The notes beneath the pieces were generated by a model. That model was given only the letters and a program-made list of their open reading frames with translations, ran no database searches and was not told where the DNA came from. The position numbers and the translations under genes were made by a program. Source: Allobosea sp. (GTDB lineage: Bacteria; Pseudomonadota; Alphaproteobacteria; Rhizobiales; Beijerinckiaceae). Taken from it: a stretch of DNA of 64,000 bases. Shown here in pieces: positions 16,998 to 24,730 of this stretch. Position 1 is the first letter of the stretch, and each line of letters starts with the position of its first letter. The DNA is taken from positions 62,001-126,000 of the forward strand of contig JAAEQB010000097.1 of NCBI GenBank assembly GCA_024231975.1, given 5' to 3'.

Positions 16998-18035
16998 TCA
17001 GCGCAGCAGCGGCGCAGACATCAGGCCCTTGTTGTTCCAGAGATTGTTGAGGCCGCGCTCGAGCTTGATCGGGCTCCTGGCCCCGAGATTGCGCTCGAAC
17101 ATCTCGCCATAGTTGCCGACGGCCTTGATCGCGTTGAGAGCCCAGGCATTGTCGAGGCCGAGCTTGGCCCCGAACTCGCCGGTCGCCCCGAGCAGGCGCT
17201 GGACTTCCGGCGAGGTCGAGCTCGCCTTCATCTGCTCGACATTGGCCTGGGTGATGCCGAGCTCCTCGGCAGCGATCAGCGCGTTCAGCGTCCAGGCGAC
17301 GACATCGCGGAAGCGGCTGTCATCCTTGCGCACGACCGGCCCGATCGGCTCCATCGAGATCAGCTCCGGCAGCACGACCCAGTCATCGGGCTTGCCAAGC
17401 TTGGAGACCGCGCCGGCGAGCGCGCTCAGCACATTGGCGTAGACATCGCAGCGGCCCGAGGCGAGGTTCTTCTCGTTCTGGTCGCGGGTGTTTGCCGCGA
17501 CCGGCGTGAACTTCATGCTGTTCTTGCGGAAGAAGTCGGCGAGGTTGAGCTCATAGTTCGAGCCGGCCGAGACGCATATAGAGGCGCCTTCGAGCTCCTT
17601 GGCGCTCTTCACCCCCAGCGACTTCTTCGCCAGGAAGCCCTGGCTGTCATAGAGATAGACGCCCGGCCATTCGACGTTGAGCTCGATGTCGCGGATGAAG
17701 GTGTGCGTCGCGGTGCGGGCGAGCAGATCGATGCCGCCCGATTGCAGCGTCGCGAAGGCCGTCTTGATCTCGAGCGGCACGAACTTGATCTTGTCGGCGT
17801 CGCCGAGGGTCGCCGCCGCGACCGCACGGCAGAAATCGACCTCGAAGCCGGACCATTTGGCGTTGCTGTCGAGCGTGCTCATGCCGGTCTGGACGCCGCT
17901 GGAAACGCCGCAATTGAGGGCGCCGCGTCCCGCGATCGCCTTCTGTGTGGCCCCGCTCTCGGCCGAGGCCGCCGTCGCAGCGAGCATCAGGCAGCCCGCG
18001 GCCAGTGCCCTTGTAGTGCGCAGATATCCGAGCAT
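16998..18035 (-). CDS. aapJ: Amino-acid ABC transporter periplasmic binding protein AapJ
   Basis: A 345-residue binding protein with a signal peptide (LAAGCLMLAATAASAES). The sequence is strongly AapJ-like: RGALNCGVSSGVQTGMSTLD, WSGFEVDFCRAVAAATLGD, LLARTATHTFIRD and VGNYGEMFERNLG. It captures L-amino acids. It is the first gene of the aap operon. Its upstream region carries tandem AT-rich operator-like elements about 70-97 nt before the start, so import is likely switched by the local HpaR-like repressor rather than being constitutive (inference). Confidence 0.95.
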   Translation of the reverse strand: MLGYLRTTRALAAGCLMLAATAASAESGATQKAIAGRGALNCGVSSGVQTGMSTLDSNAKWSGFEVDFCRAVAAATLGDADKIKFVPLEIKTAFATLQSGGIDLLARTATHTFIRDIELNVEWPGVYLYDSQGFLAKKSLGVKSAKELEGASICVSAGSNYELNLADFFRKNSMKFTPVAANTRDQNEKNLASGRCDVYANVLSALAGAVSKLGKPDDWVVLPELISMEPIGPVVRKDDSRFRDVVAWTLNALIAAEELGITQANVEQMKASSTSPEVQRLLGATGEFGAKLGLDNAWALNAIKAVGNYGEMFERNLGARSPIKLERGLNNLWNNKGLMSAPLLR

Positions 18036-18104
18036 TCAGCCCTCCCCAATGCCTGCCGTGAGACGGGCGCGCAACACTGCGCCCACCGTTCGTCAGACAA
18101 CACG

Positions 18105-18132
18105 TAACATGTTAATTATCAAGTTAATTATC
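18105..18132. promoter_or_regulatory. Tandem AT-rich operator upstream of aapJ
   Basis: The perfect palindrome TAACATGTTA (18105-18114) overlaps a perfect direct repeat of GTTAATTATC (18111-18120 and 18123-18132, 12-bp period). This is strikingly AT-rich for the replicon. A closely related site (TAATTATCATGTTAAG) lies before the FAH gene at 19990. A MarR-family regulator encoded in the same operon is the likely binder. Confidence 0.7.
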
Positions 18133-18202
18133 TGGCGTGGCGCCATGGCGGGACACAAGGTCGCGCCTCCGCCGCCATGCGGGGATCACGCCCGCGCGCG
18201 CT

Positions 18203-19006
18203 TCACTCGAAGAAGCAGCTCACCGTCCCGAGCGGCCCGTAATCGCCGATGATGGTGTCGCCGTGCCGGGCTTCCACCGGGCGGATGAAGGACCCAGCGA
18301 GCACGATCTGCCCCGCCTCGATCCGACCGCCATAGCTCGAGAGCCGGTTCGCCAGCCAGGCGATGCCGCGCGCCGGATGGTTCAGCACGCCGGCGCCGAG
18401 GCCGGTCTCCTCGACCTCGCCATTGCGCGAGACGATCGCGCCGACCCAGCGCAGGTCGACCTGGTCCGGACGCAGCGCCCGCCCGCCGGTGACGATGCCG
18501 GCGTTGGCGGCGTTGTCGGAGATCGTGTCGACGATGGTGCGGGCCTGCTTCGTCTGCGGATCGACGCGCAGGATGCGGGTGTCGAGGATCTCAATCGCCG
18601 GCACGACATAGTCGGTCGCGTTCAGCACGTCGAAGACGGTGACGTCCGGCCCCGCCAGGCCCGCCTTCATGACGAAGGCGATCTCGGCCTCGATGCGCGG
18701 CTGGATGAAGCGCTCCTTCGGGATGCGGCAGCCATCCTCGAAGCGCATGTCATCGAACAGCACGCCGGAATCGGGCGTATCGATGTTCAGCGCATACTGC
18801 ATGGCCTTTGAGGTCAGCCCGATCTTCCAGCCGATGACCCGGCGGCCGGCGGCGCGCTTGCGCTCGACCCAGGCGCCCTGGACCGCATAGGCGTCGTCCA
18901 TTGTCATCTGCGGAAAGCGCAGCGACATCAGCCCGGTCTGCTGGCGTGTCCTTTCGGCCTCGTCGAGGCTGAGGGCGGCAGCAGAGATTTCTTCGGAGGG
19001 CAGCAT
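18203..19006 (-). CDS. hpaH: 2-oxo-hept-3-ene-1,7-dioate hydratase
   Basis: A 267-residue hydratase of the HpaH/MhpD group in the FAH superfamily. Characteristic segments are DAYAVQGAWVERKRAAGRRVIGWKIGLTSKAMQ, DSGVLFDDM, the metal-binding acidic stretch IEAEIAFVM, and GLGAGVLNHPARGIAWLAN. It hydrates 2-oxohept-3-enedioate in homoprotocatechuate breakdown, using a divalent metal. It starts 3 nt after the upstream FAH-family gene, so the pair is one operon. Confidence 0.9.
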   Translation of the reverse strand: MLPSEEISAAALSLDEAERTRQQTGLMSLRFPQMTMDDAYAVQGAWVERKRAAGRRVIGWKIGLTSKAMQYALNIDTPDSGVLFDDMRFEDGCRIPKERFIQPRIEAEIAFVMKAGLAGPDVTVFDVLNATDYVVPAIEILDTRILRVDPQTKQARTIVDTISDNAANAGIVTGGRALRPDQVDLRWVGAIVSRNGEVEETGLGAGVLNHPARGIAWLANRLSSYGGRIEAGQIVLAGSFIRPVEARHGDTIIGDYGPLGTVSCFFE

Positions 19007-19009
19007 CGT

Positions 19010-19891
19010 TCAGGCCTCGTCAGAGATGGTGTTGCGCAGAAGACCGATGCCTTCGGCCTCAACTTCGACGACATCGCCGGGCTTCAGCCAGATCGGCGGG
19101 TCGAAACGGGCGCCGGCGCCGGTCGGCGTGCCGGTGATCAGGATGTCGCCCGGGACGAGCGTGGTGAAGGTCGAGATGTAGCTGATGATCTTGCGGAACG
19201 AGAAGATCATGCGGCTGGTCCGGTCGCTCTGGCGCACCGCGCCATTGACCCTCGTCTCCAGCGCGATGTCGCCGATCTGGGCTTCGCCGGTGAAGGGCAC
19301 CAGCCAGGGGCCGAGCGAGCCGGAACGGTCGAAGTTCTTGCCCTGGGTGACGTTGAACTTGGCGTGGCGCACCCAGTCGCGGATCGTCCCCTCGTTCGAC
19401 AGGGTCAGCGCCGCGATGTGATCGAGGGCATCGCGCTCGGCGATGCGACGCCCCGCCTTGCCGATCACGATCGCGATCTCGCCTTCATAGTCGAGTTGCA
19501 CGCTCTCCGGCGGCCGGATCAACGGCTGCTCATGCGCCGTGAAGGAGCGCAGGAAACGCGGGAACAGCGAGGGATTGGGCGGAGCCTCCTGCCCGTCCTT
19601 GTACTCGGCATTGCGATCGGGGAAGTTCACGCCGACGCAGATGATCTTCTCGGGAGCGAGCGAGGGGATCTCGTAGCGGAGGCCTTCGAGCGGGAGATCG
19701 GGCGCCAGCCCCGCGCCCTTCTCCGCCAGGGTCGCGAAAGCCCGGTCGGCAAGGACATGCTGCAGCGTCGGCCATTGCGCCCCGTACCAGGCGGAGAGGT
19801 CGACGACGCCCGCGCCGACGACAAGGCCGTAACGCGTCTCGTCGCCATGGGCAAAACTAACGAATTTCGCGGTCAAGGATCGCTTCCTCAT
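19010..19891 (-). CDS. Fumarylacetoacetate hydrolase-family protein (HpaG-like)
   Basis: An FAH-family enzyme of about 290 residues. It has the core EKIICVGVNFPDRNAEYKD, the metal-ligand motif LDYEGEIAIVIGK (E..E), LGPWLVPF and the C-terminal PGDILITGTPTGAG. Paired with hpaH, it is best placed as the decarboxylase/isomerase step preceding hydration (HpaG-type), although acylpyruvate hydrolysis is possible. The ATG at 19891 lacks a ribosome site; a TTG at 19876 with AGGAAG upstream is an attractive alternative and gives the usual TAKFVSF start. The promoter TTGACA and an operator-like site lie upstream. Confidence 0.86.
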   Translation of the reverse strand: MRKRSLTAKFVSFAHGDETRYGLVVGAGVVDLSAWYGAQWPTLQHVLADRAFATLAEKGAGLAPDLPLEGLRYEIPSLAPEKIICVGVNFPDRNAEYKDGQEAPPNPSLFPRFLRSFTAHEQPLIRPPESVQLDYEGEIAIVIGKAGRRIAERDALDHIAALTLSNEGTIRDWVRHAKFNVTQGKNFDRSGSLGPWLVPFTGEAQIGDIALETRVNGAVRQSDRTSRMIFSFRKIISYISTFTTLVPGDILITGTPTGAGARFDPPIWLKPGDVVEVEAEGIGLLRNTISDEA

Positions 19892-19987
19892 GAATGACGA
19901 AGACGATGGGCCGACAAGGCCGGGCGTGCGCTGCCCGGCCCCTCGGAGCCTGCCGAACGGGAGCCCGGAAGCGTTACGCTCCCATCA

Positions 19988-20005
19988 TCTAATTATCATG
20001 TTAAG
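19988..20005. promoter_or_regulatory. Operator-like site in the FAH/hpaH promoter
   Basis: TAATTATCATGTTAAG (19990-20005) matches the aapJ site at 14 of 15 positions over TAATTATCA(A/T)GTTAA and centres on CATG with a partial dyad (TTAtCATGtTAA). On the minus strand it lies just downstream of TTGACA (20028-20023), where a -10 box would be, as expected for repression. Confidence 0.62.
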
Positions 20006-20085
20006 CAATTTCTGACGCCCGCTGTCAACCCGCATTGGCGCTCCACCCGCGGCCCTATCGCCCCTAGAAAACGAGGACCGATCAG

Positions 20086-21366
20086 CTAGCGCGGCGTCGC
20101 GGCCAAAGTCTGCTTGAGAGTCTCGACCAGCTGGTCGGCATTCTCACGCGAAAAGACCATCGGTGGACGGATCTTGAGCAGGTTGCGGCCGCCGCCGGTG
20201 ATGCCGACGAGTACGCCGCGCTGCATCAGCCCCTCGATCAGCGCACGCGCCATCTCCGGAGCCGCTGCCTGGCTGGCGCGATCCCTGACGATCTCAACCC
20301 CGACGAACAGGCCGGTGCCGCGGACATCGCCGATGCGCTCGTCGGTCTCCATCAGGCCAGCAAGCCGCCCGCGCAGATAGGCGCCGACCTGCAGCGCATT
20401 CTCCTGGAGGTTTTCGTCACGCAATACGTCGAGCACGGCGATGCCAGCAGCGGCGACGACCTGGTTGCCGCCGAAGGTATTGAAATAGCGCTCCGTCTTG
20501 AGGAAGCCCTCGACCAATTCGCGGCGGGTGATCACGACGGCGAGTGGCAGGCCGTTGCCCATGGGCTTGGCCATGGTGACGATATCAGGCGTGATCCCGG
20601 CATGCTGGAAGCCCCAGAAATGCGTGCCGGTGCGCCCGAGCGCCGACTGGACCTCGTCGGCGATGATCAGCGCGCCGGACTTGCGGACCTCGGCGATCGC
20701 CTCGTCGAGATAGCCGGCCGGCGGGCTGTAGAGGCCGTCGCTGGCGAAGACCGGACAGGCGAAGAGGGCGGCCGGCCGGTGCCCACGCTCGGCGAGGCCG
20801 GCGATCGCGCGGCGATACTGCTCGGCATACTCCGAGGCCGTCAGCTTCGGCGTCCGGTCGCCGACACCGCGATGCTCCGGCGCCGGCACGGTCGCGACCC
20901 AACCCTGCTGGCGCTCAGCGGGAATCGTCGAGGAATCGAGCGCACCGATGATCGTCGAATTGCCGTGGAAGGCCGAGCGGGTGATCAGCGCGCCGCTGCC
21001 GCCGGAATTGGCCATGGCGATCCGCCAGGCGAGTTCGTTCGCCTCGGTCCCCGAGCAGACGAACATGCAGACCTTGAGCGGATCCGGCATGGTCTCGGCG
21101 AGCCGCTCGGCATAGTCGACGATCGGCTCGCTGGGATAGCGGGTGTTGGAGTTGAAGGTCGCGAGCTGGCGGCTCGCCGCCTCGACCACGCGCGGGTGGC
21201 AATGGCCGACATGCGGGACGTTGTTGTAGGCGTCGAGATAGCGCTTGCCGCCCTGATCGGTCACCCAGACGCCCTCGCCGCGTACCGGCACGAACGGAGC
21301 CTGGTAGAATTGCTTGTACATCGGCCCGAGCAGGCGGGCGCGGCGTTCCATCAGCGTGTCGTACAT
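20086..21366 (-). CDS. Class III PLP enzyme of the phospholyase (ETNPPL/PHYKPL) type
   Basis: A 426-residue fold-type I PLP protein, normally annotated as a class III aminotransferase. By eye it resembles the ethanolamine-phosphate/5-phosphohydroxylysine phospho-lyases more than ordinary transaminases: LDAYNNVPHVGHCHPRVV, THFWGFQHAGITPDIVTMAKPMGNG (Lys267), RYFNTFGGNQV, GDVRGTGLFVGVEIV and GRNLLKIRPPMVFS. Asp237 in the IADEVQ motif should hold the PLP nitrogen. The upstream neighbour is a hydroxylysine-kinase-like kinase, which strengthens the idea that this enzyme removes phosphate and ammonia from a phosphorylated amino-alcohol. Transamination cannot be excluded. Confidence 0.82.
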   Translation of the reverse strand: MYDTLMERRARLLGPMYKQFYQAPFVPVRGEGVWVTDQGGKRYLDAYNNVPHVGHCHPRVVEAASRQLATFNSNTRYPSEPIVDYAERLAETMPDPLKVCMFVCSGTEANELAWRIAMANSGGSGALITRSAFHGNSTIIGALDSSTIPAERQQGWVATVPAPEHRGVGDRTPKLTASEYAEQYRRAIAGLAERGHRPAALFACPVFASDGLYSPPAGYLDEAIAEVRKSGALIIADEVQSALGRTGTHFWGFQHAGITPDIVTMAKPMGNGLPLAVVITRRELVEGFLKTERYFNTFGGNQVVAAAGIAVLDVLRDENLQENALQVGAYLRGRLAGLMETDERIGDVRGTGLFVGVEIVRDRASQAAAPEMARALIEGLMQRGVLVGITGGGRNLLKIRPPMVFSRENADQLVETLKQTLAATPR

Positions 21367-21393
21367 GGCGGGGGCTTCTTTCCGGGGAGACTG

Positions 21394-22455
21394 TCAATGA
21401 GTGCCGGGGCGGGCGGCCTCGGCGAGGCGGGCGTGGAGTTCGGCCGGGGACAGCGCGTCGCAGCGGGCGAGCGCTTCCCAGCCGAAGCGGCTGACATCGT
21501 CACGATAGGAGGTGGTCGCGGCGGGGTTGGCCTGGCGGCGCCAGGAGACGATGAGCTCGCGGGTCACGAGCCGCGCCTGGATGAGCGCCGGCAGCACCGC
21601 GATTTCGTTCGCCTCCAGCGGCTGGACCCGGGCATAGCCCTTCACCACCTGCGCCATCGCGCTCAGCGGGTCGGCCTCGCGATAGATGAGATGCGCTGCC
21701 GCGATCGCGACCTCGGCGACGCGGATCGTCCTGATCATGTCGCCGAAATCGATGATGCCGGAGACCGAGCCGTCCTGCGGCTGCAGCAGCAGGTTGTTCT
21801 GGTTGAGGTCGTTGTGGATGACCTGCCGGGGCAGCGTCGGCAGAAGCGGCGCGACGCTCTCGCTGAACCGGTCGAGCACGCGCTCCGCCAGAGCCTTGCG
21901 CTGGTCGGTGTCGAGGAAAGCGACCTTCTCGCGCAAGCTGGCGAAATGGACGAGGTCCCAGATGAAGGCCCGGTTCGCACCGGGATGCTCGAAATCGGCC
22001 AGCGCGCGATCGAGCCGCGCCGCCAGCATGCCGATCTCGACCCGTTGGGCCCGTGAGAACGTGCTGCCGAGTGCAGGTTCGCCCGGCAGATAGGTCAGGA
22101 CGCGCAGCAGATAGCGCTGGCTGCCACGCTCATGCGTGACGAGGGCGCTGCCATCGCGTGCGGCGACGATGCGCGGGACCGGCAGGGCCGGATCGCTCCG
22201 CGCCAGATGGGTCAGCGCCGCATTCTGGAAGGCGAGCTCCTCGGCGCTGTCGGAGTCGCCGCAGATCTTGAAGACGACGTCTCGGCCATCCGCGCTGGCG
22301 ACATGGAGGTTGAGGTCGCGCTCGCCGCTGATCCGCGCGAAGGAACCGCTGATCCCGAAATGCCCGCGCAGCATCCCGGCGAGTTCGTCGCCTGTGAACT
22401 GTGGCAACGGCGCCATCAGCGCATCGTCCAGAGCGGGCGCAGCAAGACCGCTCAC
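21394..22455 (-). CDS. Aminoglycoside-phosphotransferase-fold kinase, hydroxylysine-kinase-like
   Basis: A 353-residue APH-fold small-molecule kinase. It has the catalytic loop VIHNDLNQNN (Asp216, Asn221) and the metal-binding GIIDFGDM (Asp236), with the ATP-site lysine in VVFKICGD. The IIDFGDM and following AEVAIAAA resemble HYKK-type hydroxylysine kinases. The GTG start overlaps the stop of the upstream deacetylase gene (GTGA), and a phospholyase-like PLP gene follows by 27 nt. It probably phosphorylates a hydroxyl group on an imported amine, making the phospholyase substrate. Homoserine-kinase-type activity is an alternative. Confidence 0.82.
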   Translation of the reverse strand: MSGLAAPALDDALMAPLPQFTGDELAGMLRGHFGISGSFARISGERDLNLHVASADGRDVVFKICGDSDSAEELAFQNAALTHLARSDPALPVPRIVAARDGSALVTHERGSQRYLLRVLTYLPGEPALGSTFSRAQRVEIGMLAARLDRALADFEHPGANRAFIWDLVHFASLREKVAFLDTDQRKALAERVLDRFSESVAPLLPTLPRQVIHNDLNQNNLLLQPQDGSVSGIIDFGDMIRTIRVAEVAIAAAHLIYREADPLSAMAQVVKGYARVQPLEANEIAVLPALIQARLVTRELIVSWRRQANPAATTSYRDDVSRFGWEALARCDALSPAELHARLAEAARPGTH

Positions 22456-23480
22456 GCCATCGCCTCCTGGAAGCCGGTCAGGAAGGCCGCGAGATTGTCG
22501 CCCAGCACCGGCGAGGGATAGCCGCCTTCCTGGATGATCACGGTTGGCCGCCGTAGACTGGCCAGGCTCTCACCTATGCGCCGGAAGCCCTCGGTCGTCA
22601 CGGCGGTGCAGGCGAAGGGATCGGCCACCGAGGGGTCGAGGCCAAGCGCGATCACCACGACATCGGGCGAGAAATCCTTTGCCTTGTCGACGGCCTGCCG
22701 GACGGCAGCGAGATAGACCTCGTCGTCGGCCCGCTCGGGAACCGGCAGGTTGAGGTTGAAGCCCTCGCCAGCGCCTACTCCGGTCTCGTCGGCATAGCCG
22801 GCATAGAACGGATAGACCGTCGCCGGATCGGCATGGACCGAGATCGTCTGCACGTCGGCACGGTCATAGAACAGCGCTTGCGTGCCGTTGCCGTGATGGA
22901 CGTCGACATCGAGGATGGTGACGCGCGAGACGTGATCGCGCGCCAAGGTCGCCGCCAGCGCGGTATTGTTGAGGAAGCAGTAGCCGCAGGCCTGGTCGCG
23001 ATAGGCGTGATGCCCCGGCGGGCGGCAGAGCGCATAGGCCGCCCGCTCGCCGTTCAGGACACGCGCCGTCGCATCGATTGCGGTCGCCCCGCTGGCGAGG
23101 ATCGCCGACCAGCTGTCGGCGAGCAGCACGCTTGCCGCATCGGCGATGTAGTAGCCGGCCCGGCCCAAAAGGTCCTGCGGCAGCCGCCGCATATAGGCGT
23201 TGGGATGCAGGCTCGGCCGCAGTTCCTCGCTCGCCGGGAAGCGCTGCTTCCAGGCGGCGAAGCCGGTTTCGAGGAAGTCGAGATAGTCGGCGTCATGGAC
23301 GCGCCGGATCAGCGAGAGATCGGCCGGCCCCGGCGCGACCACCGTCTCGGTGCAGCCTTCGGCGGCCGCGAGCAGGACACGCGCCCGATCCGGCACCTCC
23401 AGCGCCGTGGTGAGTGCGCCGCCCGAAAGCCGGGTGCGCACGTGATGACCGTACTGGTCGGGATGGAAGATCGTCTTCAT
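22452..23480 (-). CDS. Acetylpolyamine amidohydrolase (histone-deacetylase superfamily)
   Basis: A 342-residue zinc deacetylase with the full active site: RPPGHHA (His157, His158), DVDVHHGNGT (Asp191, Asp193, His195), an Asp at 282 in ALGLDPS and GGY (Tyr321). By length and surrounding sequence it resembles acetylpolyamine amidohydrolases, which remove acetyl groups from small amines rather than from proteins. It lies between a polyamine-type binding protein (20 nt upstream) and the kinase gene, so it probably deacetylates the imported amine in the cytoplasm. Confidence 0.9.
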   Translation of the reverse strand: MKTIFHPDQYGHHVRTRLSGGALTTALEVPDRARVLLAAAEGCTETVVAPGPADLSLIRRVHDADYLDFLETGFAAWKQRFPASEELRPSLHPNAYMRRLPQDLLGRAGYYIADAASVLLADSWSAILASGATAIDATARVLNGERAAYALCRPPGHHAYRDQACGYCFLNNTALAATLARDHVSRVTILDVDVHHGNGTQALFYDRADVQTISVHADPATVYPFYAGYADETGVGAGEGFNLNLPVPERADDEVYLAAVRQAVDKAKDFSPDVVVIALGLDPSVADPFACTAVTTEGFRRIGESLASLRRPTVIIQEGGYPSPVLGDNLAAFLTGFQEAMA

Positions 23481-23500
23481 CTCAGGCAGTCCTCAAAGGC

Positions 23501-24553
23501 TCACTTCGCGATCAGCGCCTGGTAGCGCTCCTGCACGCTGGCGATGTTGTCGGCCCACCAGGCGGGCTGGAGCGGCGCCTGGCGATCCTTGTTCTGTGGC
23601 GAGGAATTGGCCTTCGCCAGCGCTTCGGCCGAGAACTGCTTCACCGAGAAGGCGCGTTCGTTGATCGGCCCGTAATAGGGCAGCACATCGGGGATGTTCG
23701 CCTGGATCTCCGGCGTCACCATCTGCGCGATCATGCGCTGCGCGGCGGCGGCATTGGCGGCGCCCTTGGGGATGCCGAAGCAGCCGAAGCCGAGCAGGGC
23801 CTGGTCATAAGTGAAGTCGACCGGCGCACCGTCGGCCAGCACGCTGGCGACCCGGCTGCCCCAGATCACCATCATGTCGACCTCGCCATCCTTGAGGAGC
23901 TGCGCCGCCTGGGCACCCGATTGCCAGAACACGTCGATCGAGGGCTTCAGCTTCGCCAGCGAGGCCAGGGCCCGGTCGGCGTCGAGCGGGTAGAGCTTGT
24001 CCTTGTCGACCCCGTCGGCGAGGAGCGCGACCTCCATGCTCTCCTGCGGGTAGATGTGCATGGCCCTCCGGCCCGGGAACGCCTTCGGATCCCAGAAGTC
24101 CTTCCAGCTGCGCGGCGGCTTGTCCTTGTACTTGTCCTTCTGCCAGGCCAGCACGGTCGAGACGTAGTTGCTGCCGATATAGGCTGTGCCCCGCGCCTGC
24201 GGCGCGATGCCGGTCGTATCGATCTTCGAATAGTCGAGCGGCTCGAACAGTCCCTCGTTCTGGCCGCGGGCGCAGTCGGCCTCGCCGAGCTGGACGATGT
24301 CCCAGCCGGGCTTGCCGGACTGGACCTGCACGCGAACGCTGGCGAGGCCGCTATGGCTTTCCTCGCGCACGCGGACGCCGAGCTTCTTGCCGGCCGGATC
24401 GAACAATGCCTTCCGGACGCTGCCCTGATACTGCCCGCCGAAGCCGGCGAAGGTGACGGAATCCTGCGCCCCGGCGATCTGCGCCGATCCGATCAGCGCG
24501 GCGGCAGCGAAGGCGAAGCGCGACATCGTCGTGCCCGATGAAAACTGCGTCAT
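23501..24553 (-). CDS. Polyamine-type ABC substrate-binding protein (copy 1)
   Basis: A 350-residue PotD-like binding protein with a signal peptide (FAFAAAALIGSAQIAGA). It is clearly paralogous to the protein at 28383-29438: both carry VQSG.P.WD.V.LG, C.RG..EGLFEPLD, W.DFWD.KAFPGRRA, ALLADGV.KDKLYPLD and KDGEVD. No permease follows it, so it presumably feeds the PotABC-like system encoded upstream. The ATG at 24553 is supported by a purine-rich ribosome site and by the attenuator-like leader ending 18 nt before it. It heads the unit binding protein-deacetylase-kinase-phospholyase. Confidence 0.9.
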   Translation of the reverse strand: MTQFSSGTTMSRFAFAAAALIGSAQIAGAQDSVTFAGFGGQYQGSVRKALFDPAGKKLGVRVREESHSGLASVRVQVQSGKPGWDIVQLGEADCARGQNEGLFEPLDYSKIDTTGIAPQARGTAYIGSNYVSTVLAWQKDKYKDKPPRSWKDFWDPKAFPGRRAMHIYPQESMEVALLADGVDKDKLYPLDADRALASLAKLKPSIDVFWQSGAQAAQLLKDGEVDMMVIWGSRVASVLADGAPVDFTYDQALLGFGCFGIPKGAANAAAAQRMIAQMVTPEIQANIPDVLPYYGPINERAFSVKQFSAEALAKANSSPQNKDRQAPLQPAWWADNIASVQERYQALIAK

Positions 24554-24571
24554 GTTTCTCTTCCCCACATG

Positions 24572-24672
24572 AAAACGGCGCCGCGCACGCGGACGGGCTG
24601 TCCGCATGCCGGCGCCGGTTCACCCGCTTCCTCGTGTCCGTCCTTGCGGGACGGACACCGCGAAATGCCTTG
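24572..24672 (-). ncRNA. Riboswitch-like leader with terminator hairpin (copy L3)
   Basis: Reading the minus strand: AAGG (24671-24668), P1 5' strand ATTTCGC (24666-24660), P2 with perfect 10-bp arms (24658-24649/24643-24634), GAGGAA, P1 3' strand GCGGGT (24627-24622), then GAACCGG (24621-24615). This opens a long hairpin (24616-24600 with 24594-24577) followed by TTTT (24575-24572). P1 forms six pairs with one bulged U. The layout matches leaders L1, L2 and L4. The hairpin ends 18 nt before the binding-protein ATG. No convincing promoter of its own is seen, so it may also act on read-through from the upstream transporter genes. Confidence 0.6.
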
Positions 24673-24675
24673 CGA

Positions 24676-24722
24676 CGTCGATGAAAAAGGCGGGTTCGGC
24701 CAGGCGCCCTGGTCGAGGGCGC
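24676..24722 (-). terminator. Possible weak terminator after the deacetylase-like gene
   Basis: Just downstream of the stop at 24731, minus-strand sequence can form GCGCCCT/AGGGCGC, or GGCG/CGCC followed directly by TTTTT near 24685. The second form resembles a weak intrinsic terminator separating the PotABC-like unit from the second binding-protein unit. Confidence 0.35.
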
Positions 24723-24730
24723 TCGGCCGG

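Noticed and set aside
20055..20085. CTAGGGGCGAT on the minus strand as a further leader copy
   Set aside because: It resembles the AGGnGAT core but has no P1 partner, no GAACCGG and no terminator.
24634..24658. Perfect 10-bp hairpin as an intrinsic terminator
   Set aside because: No T-run follows on either strand; it fits as P2 of leader L3.
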